Part shown: positions 37,373 through 47,243 of the stretch, one piece after another
How the letters are laid out: each line of letters starts with the position of its first letter
How positions within the stretch are numbered: the first letter of the stretch is position 1
Assembly (NCBI GenBank): GCA_947452535.1
Contig: CANGCM010000004.1
Span: forward strand, 1 to 64,000
Source: Burkholderiaceae bacterium
GTDB lineage: Bacteria > Pseudomonadota > Gammaproteobacteria > Burkholderiales > Burkholderiaceae
Direction of reading: 5' to 3'
Length of the DNA stretch: 64,000 nucleotides
Position numbers and translations under genes: made by a program
The notes under the pieces: model-generated
Seen by the model: only the letters and a program-made list of their open reading frames with translations
Told to the model about the DNA's origin: nothing
Databases searched by the model: none

Positions 37373-38302
37373 TTATTTTAGTTTGCTCATCCTGCGCAGG
37401 ACATCGTAAACGGCCGCCGTATCATTTTCCGCATGACCTGCACCCATTGCGGCATTATAAATAGCTTGTGATGCAGCAAATAGGGGTGCGGGTGTATTGG
37501 TCTGGGCAAGTGCTGCAGTAATGAGTTTCATATCCTTTTGCCAGATTGAAACTTTCATCGTTGCTTCATCCCAATTTTCTTTTACCATCATTGGGCCGCG
37601 AACGCTAAACATCCTCGAACCACCAGCCCCGTCAGCTAACACCTTAACAGTCGTTGCGGGATCAATACCCCAATTTTTCCCCATTAGGATGGCTTCAGCT
37701 GTTGAGACATTGTGAATTGCAACTAATAGATTGGCCATGAGCTTTAACTTCATGCCATTTCCAAAGCTACCTACGTTGTAATTCGCTTTTGCAAAGCCAA
37801 AAAACACTGGCTCCATTTTTTTGATGGCTGCAGATTGCCCGCTAGAGTAAATTGAAAGATCTTTTGTTTTGGCTTGAGCGCCCGTTCCAGAAAGCGGGCA
37901 GTCCAACAGAATGATGCCTTTGGCGTCCAGAATTTTCTTGGCGGCCATCTTATCTTCTAGATCAAGAGTGCTTGCTTCAGCAATAATGAGCCCCTTCTTT
38001 CCGCTTGTAGCAATCGCCTTAGCGTTCTCAATGAGTGCGCTGGGGCTTGGTAGTGAGGAGATGATATAGGTCGCTTCCTTACCAAGATCGCCCGCTGATT
38101 TAGCTATTCTGCCGCCGGCCTTAATCAATCTTTTTTGGCAACGGGGGTCTGGATCAAATCCAATGACATCGAATCCAGCTACCAGAAGATTGCTTGAAAT
38201 GGCTGATCCCATAATGCCTAAACCAAGCACGCCAACGGTCTCTTTTGAATTCTGAGTATTTTTAGGTTCAGCTTTTTTAGAAGCCTTTTTTATCTTGGTC
38301 AT
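37373..38302 (-). CDS. NAD(P)-dependent oxidoreductase, 3-hydroxyisobutyrate dehydrogenase-like
   Basis: VGVLGLGIMGSAISSNLLVAGFDVIGFDP, LLDCPLSGTG, KLMANLLV. Confidence 0.92.
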   Translation of the reverse strand: MTKIKKASKKAEPKNTQNSKETVGVLGLGIMGSAISSNLLVAGFDVIGFDPDPRCQKRLIKAGGRIAKSAGDLGKEATYIISSLPSPSALIENAKAIATSGKKGLIIAEASTLDLEDKMAAKKILDAKGIILLDCPLSGTGAQAKTKDLSIYSSGQSAAIKKMEPVFFGFAKANYNVGSFGNGMKLKLMANLLVAIHNVSTAEAILMGKNWGIDPATTVKVLADGAGGSRMFSVRGPMMVKENWDEATMKVSIWQKDMKLITAALAQTNTPAPLFAASQAIYNAAMGAGHAENDTAAVYDVLRRMSKLK

Positions 38303-38430
38303 GGTTATCTCTGATGAATAAAAAATGAATAATAGCGGAAATCTGAAAGGAGCTTGCCTTGAGAGGGGGCTGCAATTGATTATGAATAGTTAGGGCTTGC
38401 ACTCATTTAATCATAAATTGATATAGTGAC

Positions 38431-38445
38431 CATACTATTAGTATG
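38431..38445. promoter_or_regulatory. Candidate operator palindrome
   Basis: CATACT-ATT-AGTATG between the divergent starts at 38302(-) and 38504(+). Confidence 0.35.
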
Positions 38446-38503
38446 TCGGCAATGAGGGCGGTAATTTTTGCTCTCGATCATGAAAAGAAAACAAGGAGAT
38501 AGA

Positions 38504-39391
38504 ATGAAAATAGGTCTAATTGGCACCGGAAGGCTTGGTGGGGGGATGGTCGAGCGACTAATTAATGTAGGCCATGATGTTTATATTTGGAACCGTTCAC
38601 CAGAAAAAGCTCAGCCCCTAGTCAAATTGGGCGCAACTTTAATGTCCTCGCCTGCCATGGTGGCTGAAGCGGCCGAAATTATCTTGTCCGTACTAACCGA
38701 TGCTATCGCAATTGATGCTGCTTACTCAGGCCAAAATGGTATTTTGTCTGCAAATTTGAAAGGCAAAGTACTCGTTGAGATGAGTACCGTGCGACCTGAA
38801 ACGCAAATTGCTTTGGCTGCTAAGGTAATTACTGCTGGGGGTGAATTTGTCGAGTGTCCAGTCGGGGGCTCAGTGATGCCTGCAAAAGAGGGGACTTTGT
38901 TAGGTTTGGTCGGGGGTGAGGATCTTTCCGTCAAAAAAGTGATGCCACTATTGCAGCAAATGTGCCGTCGTGTAGAGCACGTTGGCCCAGTAGGATCGGG
39001 ATCTAGCTTAAAGCTGGCAATTAATTTGCCGCTCTTGGTTTATTGGGAGTCTCTCTCAGAGGCGGTTGCACTTGCCCAGCACATTGGATTAGATCCTGAG
39101 CGTTTACTAGACATCTTGGCTGATACTTCTGGGGCTCCGAATGTAATGAAGGCGCGCTCACCCAAAATAGCAGCCGCGCTTAAAAGTGGACAGGCGGGCG
39201 CCACTTTTTTTAATATCGATTCAATTCGTAAAGATTTGCGAACGATGGTTGAGGAGGGGCAAAGCCTGGGTTATTCATTACCGGTTGCCCAGGCTGCATT
39301 AAGTTCCTATGACCGCTCTTCAGAAGCCGGCTATGGTAATTGTGATGGCTCAGAATTGGTTACGTCTTGGCTTGCAATAGCAAAAAAGTAA
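38504..39391 (+). CDS. NAD(P)-dependent oxidoreductase, 3-hydroxyisobutyrate dehydrogenase-like
   Basis: MKIGLIGTGRLGGGMVERLINVGHDVYIWNRS, VECPVGGSVMPA. Start re-assigned to ATG 38504 after AAGGAGA. Confidence 0.92.
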   Translation: MKIGLIGTGRLGGGMVERLINVGHDVYIWNRSPEKAQPLVKLGATLMSSPAMVAEAAEIILSVLTDAIAIDAAYSGQNGILSANLKGKVLVEMSTVRPETQIALAAKVITAGGEFVECPVGGSVMPAKEGTLLGLVGGEDLSVKKVMPLLQQMCRRVEHVGPVGSGSSLKLAINLPLLVYWESLSEAVALAQHIGLDPERLLDILADTSGAPNVMKARSPKIAAALKSGQAGATFFNIDSIRKDLRTMVEEGQSLGYSLPVAQAALSSYDRSSEAGYGNCDGSELVTSWLAIAKK

Positions 39392-39535
39392 GGTTATGAG
39401 TTCTGGAGGGGGTAATGCCCTTAGTGATATTGCATGCGATTAATGTCGCATTGCAACATTGGTTAATTCTACTTTTTATGCATAATAAGGATTAGCGTCC
39501 TCGATTAGAAGGACGAAATAATTGGAGTCAAATTC

Positions 39536-40525
39536 ATGATTACAAGTTGTCGATCTCATTTAACAAAGCTTTCTTTCATCGTGCTTACAGGCTTATGTGC
39601 CATTACGGCCACGAGTGTCTTTGCACAAGCATTCCCTTCTAAGCCGGTACGGCTAATCGTGACTTATCCACCTGGTGGTAGCTCAGATTTAATGGGTCGC
39701 TTAATGGGGAAGAAGCTCAGTGAGCTTTGGGGGCAACCTGTCATTGTTGAGAATAAGGGTGGTGCAGCGGGCTCTATAGGTATGGAATATGCATCACGAC
39801 AGGCGCCAGACGGTTATTCATTTGTATTGGGTAACTTTGGCCCCGCCTTGGTTAATCCGCTTATGAGTAAGGTGAGTTACAGCATGGATAAGGACTTTAT
39901 GCCTATTTCCTTGACTGCATCTGGTCCAAACGTGTTGGTTGTGCCAGCCAACTCTCCATACAAGAACTTACAAGAGTTATTGGATGCGGCGAAAGCAAAA
40001 CCTAATGCACTGAATTTTGGAACTAGCGGCCCAGGCAGTATGTCGCATATAGCAACCGAGATGATTATGCGTCAGACCGGCGTTCAAATGACTCACGTTC
40101 CTTACAAGGGCGGTGGCTTAGCGTTAATTGATTTAATGGCAGGGCAGATTGATTTTATTATTTCTGATGCCTTGCCTGCAGCTGAGCATATTAAGTCTGG
40201 AAAATTGCGCCCCTTGGCAATTACTAGTGGCTCAAGAACGTCTCTAGTTCCAGGAGTTCCTACTTTTTCTGAGGCAGGATTACCTGGCTTTGTTGCGTTA
40301 ACTTGGTGGGGTGTCTATTTACCAACGGGCACACCTAAGGATATACAGGATAAGTATTACTCTGCATTAGTAAAGGTGATGGGTGATCCTGAGATCAAGG
40401 AGCGCTTTGCAGGAATGGGAGTCCAAGCCCAAGCTACAACTCCAGATGAGTTCAAGACCTACCTGACATCTGAAAATAACCGCTATGCAAAATTAATCTC
40501 TGATAACAAGATTAAGGCGGATTAG
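39536..40525 (+). CDS. Bug/TctC-family substrate-binding protein (9)
   Basis: FPSKPVRLIVTYPPGGSSDLMGRLMGKKL, HVPYKGGGLALIDLMAGQIDFII. Confidence 0.94.
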   Translation: MITSCRSHLTKLSFIVLTGLCAITATSVFAQAFPSKPVRLIVTYPPGGSSDLMGRLMGKKLSELWGQPVIVENKGGAAGSIGMEYASRQAPDGYSFVLGNFGPALVNPLMSKVSYSMDKDFMPISLTASGPNVLVVPANSPYKNLQELLDAAKAKPNALNFGTSGPGSMSHIATEMIMRQTGVQMTHVPYKGGGLALIDLMAGQIDFIISDALPAAEHIKSGKLRPLAITSGSRTSLVPGVPTFSEAGLPGFVALTWWGVYLPTGTPKDIQDKYYSALVKVMGDPEIKERFAGMGVQAQATTPDEFKTYLTSENNRYAKLISDNKIKAD

Positions 40526-40545
40526 TCTAATACCGCCCAGCGATA

Positions 40546-41775
40546 TTAGACTTTTATTTTCAGAAGCTTCATTGCATTCAACCCTTGGATTTTTTGACGA
40601 TCCTCTTTAGTCAGTTTCTTGACTGAGTTGATTAATCCAAGGGGGTCTACTTCACCCATATCATAGGGATAATCAGTCCCTAGCAAAACATGATCAGCGC
40701 CGTAGACATCAATTAGATGCTTAAGCATAGTTGGATCAAATGTGATGGTATCGAAATAGATTTTCTTAAGGTAGCTAGAAGGTTTGGATTTGATAATCGT
40801 CCGACAATCAGGACGTGCGCGCCAAGCATGATCCATCCGCGCCCAATAATGCGCTAGATAGCCGCCGCCGTGGGCTGCAATAAATTTAATCTTTGGATTT
40901 TTGGCGATCACACCATCAAAAATGAGGTGACTCACTGCCAGCGTAGTATCCATGGGATTGCCGATAATATTATTGAAGTAATGATTAACGAGGCGATCGG
41001 CTTGAGAGGTCCCAACAGGATGCATGAAAATGGCAATGCCTAGTTCATTGGCCTTAGCAAAGAATTTATCGAGCTTTAGGCGTGGGTCAGTCAAGTCCAT
41101 CCCATTGACGTTCGTATTTATTTCTACGCCACGCAAGCCTAATTTTTTGACTGCATATTCTAATTCTTTTACAGCCAATTCAGCGTTTTGCAGTGGTACT
41201 GATCCGAGTCCAACAAATCGATCTGGATGATCGGCCACGATTTTGGCTATACCTTCATTCACCTCTCGAGCAAGACCGGCCCCCAGGTCTGGTTCCGTAA
41301 AATAAAAGTATTGAAATGGAGCTGGGCACACCGCTTGAATATCGATGCCCATTTTGTCCATGTCACGCATGCGTTCATCAATCCCTGTAAGCTTGGATGC
41401 TCGATCTGCCATTTGCTTGACATTCGTTTGGCGCGTTAAGTCATTGGCGAAAATAATTGAATTGTCATATTTTTCAGCCCCTAAGGATGCCGTTTTCTTA
41501 GCAACTTCAGGGTTAAGGTAGTGGCAGTGAATATCGACTACCTTTAACTTCCCTTTACTGTTTTTACTGATAACGCGGGTCGTCTCATTCGGCTTTATTT
41601 TTTTCTTTGTTGAAACGGCGTTTATTTTTTTGCTTGCATTGCCTGCTTTGATTCTATCTTTGAGGGCGGCAATAGTAAGGTCTGCTAAATTTTCTTGTGA
41701 TTTTGCAGAAAAGTGATCATCAGTCGAGTGCTGGTGAGTATGGTCGCTACAAAATGGGCCGCAGTTAAAAAACAT
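40546..41775 (-). CDS. Amidohydrolase-family protein, ACMSD-like metal-dependent decarboxylase/hydrolase
   Basis: VVDIHCHYLNPEVAKK, AAHGGGYLAHYWARMDHAWRARPDC, LGTDYPYDMGEVDPL. Confidence 0.88.
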   Translation of the reverse strand: MFFNCGPFCSDHTHQHSTDDHFSAKSQENLADLTIAALKDRIKAGNASKKINAVSTKKKIKPNETTRVISKNSKGKLKVVDIHCHYLNPEVAKKTASLGAEKYDNSIIFANDLTRQTNVKQMADRASKLTGIDERMRDMDKMGIDIQAVCPAPFQYFYFTEPDLGAGLAREVNEGIAKIVADHPDRFVGLGSVPLQNAELAVKELEYAVKKLGLRGVEINTNVNGMDLTDPRLKLDKFFAKANELGIAIFMHPVGTSQADRLVNHYFNNIIGNPMDTTLAVSHLIFDGVIAKNPKIKFIAAHGGGYLAHYWARMDHAWRARPDCRTIIKSKPSSYLKKIYFDTITFDPTMLKHLIDVYGADHVLLGTDYPYDMGEVDPLGLINSVKKLTKEDRQKIQGLNAMKLLKIKV

Positions 41776-42005
41776 GGTTTTCCCTCACAAAAAGTTAATA
41801 AATTCTATATCAATTTTTTAGAGTGTAAACGCAACTTCTATATTTAGTTAAATAACAGCATCTTTATGAGGTATCCGACTAGAAATTGTTGTGTAATAGA
41901 ACAATATTGCGTTCTACGGGATAAATAGTGGGATCGCTATATTCATTGATGTGAACTATTTACAAATTATGCGGGTAGCCCCTACTCCGAATTGAGGCTG
42001 TATGA

Positions 42006-43412
42006 TTGTCAAAAATGACGCCCAAAAAATTTGATCTCGTTATCTATTTAGTAGCAGCTACATTCTTTATGGAGAATTTAGACGGCACTGTTATTACTAC
42101 AGCATTACCGTCAATGGCAAAAGACTTTAATGTAAATCCCATAGATGTAGCTTCGGGTATTACGAGTTATTTATTGACTTTGGCCATCTTGATCCCTGTG
42201 AGCGGGTGGTTTTCTGATCGGTTTGGGGCTCGTCGTGTCTTTACTTTAGCTATTGCCATTTTTACTGCAGCATCCGTTCTCTGTGGTTTAAGTGAATCTC
42301 TTTCTATGTTCATTTTTTCCAGGGTATTGCAGGGGGTGGGTGGCGCACTCATGGTTCCCGTTGGTCGATCTGTTGTATTGCGTGGGACTCCAAAAGATGG
42401 GGTGATACGAGCGATTGCATTAATTACTTGGCCCGGTTTAATTGCTCCCGTACTTGGTCCAGCCATTGGCGGATTTATTGCGACATATGCAAGTTGGCAT
42501 TGGATATTTTTTATCAATGTCCCCTTAGGACTTATCGGAATTTTGATGAGTTTATCCCTGCTCGAGTCCGATAAAGAGCTTCAGCGCAAGCCCTTTGACT
42601 ACCTTGGATTCATTTTTAGCGGCTTAGCTTTGGCCACCTTAATATATGGACTTGAGTTATCCCAGCATCTTGAACAGAATTACTTAATAGTATTCGCTCT
42701 GATCTTCGTCTCTGGGCTAAGTGCTTATTTCACATACCATCACTTACGTCATTGCGCGCATCCTTTGGTAGATTTAAAGTTATTGAATATCCCAACTTTT
42801 GCCATCAGTATTCATGCCGGACTTTTCTTTAGATCTGCATTGAGTGCAGTACCTTTTTTGATGCCCTTAATTTTTCAGCTGGAATTCGGAATGGATCCTT
42901 TTTCGGCGGGCTTAATGGTCTTAAGTATTTTTATTGGCAATCTAGCAATGAAGGCCGCTACTTCCCCCATTTTGCATCGTTTTGGGTTCAAGCCAGTCAT
43001 GCTCATTAATGGAGTTTTATCAATCCTCTCCATTATTGCCTGTGCCTTGATAAGCCCAGCTATGCCGATTCCTATTATTTTTGCGGTCTTATTTTTAAAT
43101 GGTGTTTTTAGATCTATGCAATTTACTTCTATTAATACCCTTGGCTTTGCAGATCTTTCATCAGAGCAGATTAGCTCTGCATCTGCGATTACCAGTGCAT
43201 CCATGCAATTAAGCAACACCCTTGGGGTTGCTCTGGCATCTCTGGGTTTGGTAATTGCACATAGTTTTGTTAGTTCACAGTCCGCCACCTTGACCCTGAA
43301 AGATTTTCATCTAACGTTGATTTTCATCGCCCTCATCAGTTTGGCAGGACTAGTTTGCTTGTTAAAGCTTCCGGCTAATGCTGGCCAATCGATTAGAAAG
43401 AGTCAGGGCTAA
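42006..43412 (+). CDS. MFS transporter, DHA2 (EmrB/QacA)-like
   Basis: FFMENLDGTVITTALPSMAKDFNVNP, GWFSDRFGARRVF, RVLQGVGGALMVPVGRSVVLR. Confidence 0.9.
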   Translation: MSKMTPKKFDLVIYLVAATFFMENLDGTVITTALPSMAKDFNVNPIDVASGITSYLLTLAILIPVSGWFSDRFGARRVFTLAIAIFTAASVLCGLSESLSMFIFSRVLQGVGGALMVPVGRSVVLRGTPKDGVIRAIALITWPGLIAPVLGPAIGGFIATYASWHWIFFINVPLGLIGILMSLSLLESDKELQRKPFDYLGFIFSGLALATLIYGLELSQHLEQNYLIVFALIFVSGLSAYFTYHHLRHCAHPLVDLKLLNIPTFAISIHAGLFFRSALSAVPFLMPLIFQLEFGMDPFSAGLMVLSIFIGNLAMKAATSPILHRFGFKPVMLINGVLSILSIIACALISPAMPIPIIFAVLFLNGVFRSMQFTSINTLGFADLSSEQISSASAITSASMQLSNTLGVALASLGLVIAHSFVSSQSATLTLKDFHLTLIFIALISLAGLVCLLKLPANAGQSIRKSQG

Positions 43413-44809
43413 GTTGTCGTTGATTTTGCAAAGTCTCCAGCACTAGGTAGTTCGGCCATACGCCATGTATCTGCAAGCAGCCTTTTGCATTTATCGATAG
43501 GTAAAATATCTACGGTCAAATCTAAAAATTTCTCATCTAGCTGTTCGTTAGTCATCGGGTTTTCAAGACCTCCCACAGCGCTCTCAATGACTTTATTGAG
43601 TATTCTTCCGTCATTGAGAGTGATCGTCACCTCACCAGATTTTTTATGAAGACTATTATCTGTTTCAACGGTAATTTTGTCTCGGAGTGCAATTGTTTGT
43701 GGATTACGTACAGCCTCATCTGAATACTGCTTTTCACCCGCGCGACCATCGATTAATGCAATGGCAACTGAGTGATAAACGCTGAATTTTCCTTCTAGTC
43801 CTGTCTGCGGTGTTTTTTTACCGCATAGCTCTAATTGATATGGATTAGCTTTGATATGGATTGATTTGATTTGATCCGGCTGCAGGCTATATTGATCTCT
43901 CAGTTGTATAGCGCCGTCGATTGCAGGATGAATCACGATGCCACAGGCATACGGTTTATAGGTATCTTTTGCGATTTCAAAGCGAGAGCCAAGATCCCCC
44001 AGCATTTCCCGATAGTCTTGCTTGGTACTCATGGAGTTTGCCCAGCCAATACGAGACTCAATCATTTGATTTGAGCTTGTAAAGTTATTTTGAGCCAATA
44101 AAGCTGAGAAGAGGCCATTTTCTGCTGCTCGGCCAGGATTAAAGCTCTTATTCATAGAGCCAAAAGAATCCCGAAATCCAACTGGTTGTGAGGCGGCAAG
44201 ACCAAGAGCCCAAATCATCTGTTGTTCGCTAAGGCGCATCAGTCTTCCAACTGCTGCTGCGGCGCCTATGGTTGGGTGAGTGCCAGAGACGTGCCAGCCA
44301 ACATCTGCGTGATTGGGTGCTAATGAATTCGAGAGACGAATAGTGTATTCGACGCCCAAATAGAAGGCATTCATAAATTCACGGCCACTAACTGGCTTTA
44401 ATTCTGAGTAAGCTAGCAAAACTGCGGCAATCGGCCCGGCAGCATGAACATTGGTAACTAGATGAGTGTCATCGAAATCAAATACATGGCTGCTCACGCC
44501 ATTGATGAATGCGGCGTTTAGTGGATCAAAGCGCTCTTTTCGCCCCAATATGCTTGCCTGATTAGAGTTAGAGATTGGTCTCAGGCTATTGATAGAAATA
44601 TTGACAGCCTCGTGTTGGCAGCTGCCAACAGTGACGCCGACAAAGTTTACAAATGCTCTAGAAGCCTCTCTTTGAATATTCTCGGGTAAATCTTCATATT
44701 GGGTGTTTAGCGCGTATTGCGCAAGCAGTCTAGTCGCATCTTTGCCGTTTTCATATTGTGGATTTTTCCCAATATCAGCGCTACTAGATTCTGTGTGCTT
44801 AATACTCAT
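43409..44809 (-). CDS. MmgE/PrpD-family protein
   Basis: AAFINGVSSHVFDFDDTHL, HVSGTHPTIGAAAAVGRLMRLS, YKPYACGIVIHPAIDG. Confidence 0.9.
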   Translation of the reverse strand: MSIKHTESSSADIGKNPQYENGKDATRLLAQYALNTQYEDLPENIQREASRAFVNFVGVTVGSCQHEAVNISINSLRPISNSNQASILGRKERFDPLNAAFINGVSSHVFDFDDTHLVTNVHAAGPIAAVLLAYSELKPVSGREFMNAFYLGVEYTIRLSNSLAPNHADVGWHVSGTHPTIGAAAAVGRLMRLSEQQMIWALGLAASQPVGFRDSFGSMNKSFNPGRAAENGLFSALLAQNNFTSSNQMIESRIGWANSMSTKQDYREMLGDLGSRFEIAKDTYKPYACGIVIHPAIDGAIQLRDQYSLQPDQIKSIHIKANPYQLELCGKKTPQTGLEGKFSVYHSVAIALIDGRAGEKQYSDEAVRNPQTIALRDKITVETDNSLHKKSGEVTITLNDGRILNKVIESAVGGLENPMTNEQLDEKFLDLTVDILPIDKCKRLLADTWRMAELPSAGDFAKSTTT

Positions 44810-44861
44810 CGTGAGGTCTCCGGATTGATATTTTTTATGTAAACTTGGCTACAGTATACTA

Positions 44862-44881
44862 ATTTAAACGCTTGTTTAAAT
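44862..44881. promoter_or_regulatory. Candidate operator dyad
   Basis: ATTTAAAC-GCTT-GTTTAAAT between divergent starts at 44809(-) and 44990(+). Confidence 0.45.
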
Positions 44882-44989
44882 GTGGTCATAGTACGGTAAT
44901 TTCTGCCCGCTTTAGAGGATGCTGAAGTGTTAAAGTCAAACTTGCTAAATATAACAACCTTGTAAAAATTAAAAACTACAGCAAATTAT

Positions 44990-45982
44990 ATGAATCTACT
45001 ATTTCAAACTACATTTAAACGAATCTTGCTTAGCTTCAGTTTTTTAGGCCTCCTCTTTGGTTCTAGCTCGATCATCCGTGCGCAGGATTTCCCCAATCGA
45101 ACTATCAAGGTGGTGATTCCATCTTCTCCAGGCGGACCCTCTGATATTTTTGGTCGATCACTCATGCAGCAGCTTAGTGAAAACCTTGGCAAGCCAATTA
45201 TTATTGAGAATAAGCCAGGAGCTGGCTCTAAGATTGGTATTCAACAAGTTGCAAAATCTGCGCCAGATGGATACACCCTGTTATTGGTGAGCAGTACCTT
45301 TGTTATTAATCCCTCGCTATATGCTGATCCAGGATTTGAGGCGCTGAAGGATTTTGTGCCGGTTGCCTTGCCGGTGAGCTCTCCAAATGTCATTGTTGTG
45401 CACCCCAGCTTTCCAGCAAAAGACATTAAAGAATTTTTTGCCATTGTTAAAGCCAATCCCGGTAAATACAATTACGCCTCTCCAGGCGGTGGTACCGGTC
45501 CTCATCTCAGTGCTGAATTATTAAAGCTCAAAATGAATTTAGATATTGCCCATATTCCATACAAGGGCGGTGGACCAGCATTACAAGCTGTGCTTGCGAA
45601 TCAAGTGCCTGTTGGTTTGTCAGCAATTCCTCCTGCAACACCCCAAGTAAAAGCTGGCGCACTCAGAGCGCTAGCCTTAACGAGTAGTACCCGCTCAACA
45701 TCCTTACCAGAGGTGCCAACTCTCAATGAATCGGGGGTCACTGATTTTGAAGGAGATACCTTGAGTTTTATTATGGCTCCGGCAGGAACTCCTCCAGCAA
45801 TTGTTCAGAAGCTGAATCGAGAGATCACTAAGGCGCTGGAAAACTCAGAATTGCGTAATAAGTTAACGGGGATGGGTTATCAAATTTATAGCAGCACCCC
45901 AGAACAAGTGGCGCAAAAAATTAAATTCGATATTGATAAATGGGCTAAGGTGATTAAAAGCGGAAATATCAAGCCAGATTAA
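44990..45982 (+). CDS. Bug/TctC-family substrate-binding protein (10)
   Basis: FPNRTIKVVIPSSPGGPSDIFGRSLMQQL, HIPYKGGGPALQAVLANQVPVGL. Confidence 0.94.
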   Translation: MNLLFQTTFKRILLSFSFLGLLFGSSSIIRAQDFPNRTIKVVIPSSPGGPSDIFGRSLMQQLSENLGKPIIIENKPGAGSKIGIQQVAKSAPDGYTLLLVSSTFVINPSLYADPGFEALKDFVPVALPVSSPNVIVVHPSFPAKDIKEFFAIVKANPGKYNYASPGGGTGPHLSAELLKLKMNLDIAHIPYKGGGPALQAVLANQVPVGLSAIPPATPQVKAGALRALALTSSTRSTSLPEVPTLNESGVTDFEGDTLSFIMAPAGTPPAIVQKLNREITKALENSELRNKLTGMGYQIYSSTPEQVAQKIKFDIDKWAKVIKSGNIKPD

Positions 45983-46023
45983 TAATTTCACCTGCTTTAT
46001 CAACCGCTGATACTTATTCCCTA

Positions 46024-47103
46024 TTACTTCATCAGGCCGAAATGCTTTAGGCGATGATAGAGCGGCTCAGCCAGAAATAGAACGGCAATAATTCGGCAGG
46101 CCTGTAAGGCCGTCACAATTGCGACTCCTAATTGCATCACTTTTGCAGTAATGGCCATCTCCGCAATGCCGCCTGGTGCAGACGCCAAAATAATAGTTGC
46201 TGTTGGCAGCGGAATCAGCATATTAAGACCAAAGCTTGCTAGTGCGCACAGGACCATCATGGCAAAGGTGCCAATAGCCACACTAAATAACCAGCGTGGT
46301 GCTGAATGAATAAATTCAGGCCTAAAGCGAACTCCAAGACTAATGCCAATCGCTATTTGCGCTGCGTTTGTGAGCCAAGACGGAATGCTAGAGAGTTCAA
46401 CTTGATTAATGGCTAGGGCAATAGAAACAATTAAGGGTCCAATAAACCATGCATTTGATCGACCTAGCATTTTCATCGCCAATCCACCAAGCCCCGTTAG
46501 CAGACCTAGGGTCAGAATACCCATGGTGTCGAATAGGTGGATATTCGGTGGGGTGATATCTAGGCCGTGCCATCCAATCCACTTTACGGCGAAGGGTATC
46601 GTGATAGTTACGATGAGAACTCGTAGTGTGTGCGCAGAGGCAACCAAATCTGTGCGCGCATGCTCTCGCTCAGCCAGCAAAGTCATTTCAGATGCTCCGC
46701 CAACTACGCTAGCAAAGTACGCTGTAGTGCGATCTAGTTTGGGAAAGCGAGATGCGTTAAACCAATAGAGCCATAAGCCATAGCCATAGCCAATGGCTAA
46801 TGACCAAGCAATACTCAGAATTACAAGCCACCACAAGCTGACAACTAGGGCGCTCACTTGGGGAGTGAAGTAAAGCCCTAGGGCTGAGGCAATTATCCAT
46901 TGCGCGCCATTACGAAATGGGTCGTAGCTTAAGGTCTTGATGCCCAAGATGGAGAGCCCGGCAGTGATCAATAAGGGGCCAATCATCCACGGAATGGGTG
47001 TTTTTAGAAATACACATGCCAATGCTGCAATATATCCCGCCAATAAGGTGCATACGACTTGTAGGGTGGAAATTAGCAGTTGACGGGAAATCATCTCATT
47101 CAA
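46024..47103 (-). CDS. AbrB-family (duplicated) membrane protein
   Basis: IPWMIGPLLITAGLSILG, YFASVVGGASEMTLLAE, ASAPGGIAEMAITAKVMQLGVAIVTALQACRII. Confidence 0.87.
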   Translation of the reverse strand: MNEMISRQLLISTLQVVCTLLAGYIAALACVFLKTPIPWMIGPLLITAGLSILGIKTLSYDPFRNGAQWIIASALGLYFTPQVSALVVSLWWLVILSIAWSLAIGYGYGLWLYWFNASRFPKLDRTTAYFASVVGGASEMTLLAEREHARTDLVASAHTLRVLIVTITIPFAVKWIGWHGLDITPPNIHLFDTMGILTLGLLTGLGGLAMKMLGRSNAWFIGPLIVSIALAINQVELSSIPSWLTNAAQIAIGISLGVRFRPEFIHSAPRWLFSVAIGTFAMMVLCALASFGLNMLIPLPTATIILASAPGGIAEMAITAKVMQLGVAIVTALQACRIIAVLFLAEPLYHRLKHFGLMK

Positions 47104-47243
47104 TAAGTAGCAGTAGGCGAAAAATCTATTCCTTGCCTACATTGTAGACGGAGGAGCCTCGACTTAATGACAAGTGATACAGCCCTGAAATTTTTTCAAG
47201 AGAATACTGCTAGAGGATGCCGCTAGATTTGCTATCAAGTTAA

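Noticed and set aside
42875-43288. 137-aa minus-strand ORF within the MFS gene
   Set aside because: Antisense shadow of a well-supported CDS.
46409-46768. 119-aa plus-strand ORF inside the AbrB-like gene
   Set aside because: Antisense shadow ORF with no family features.
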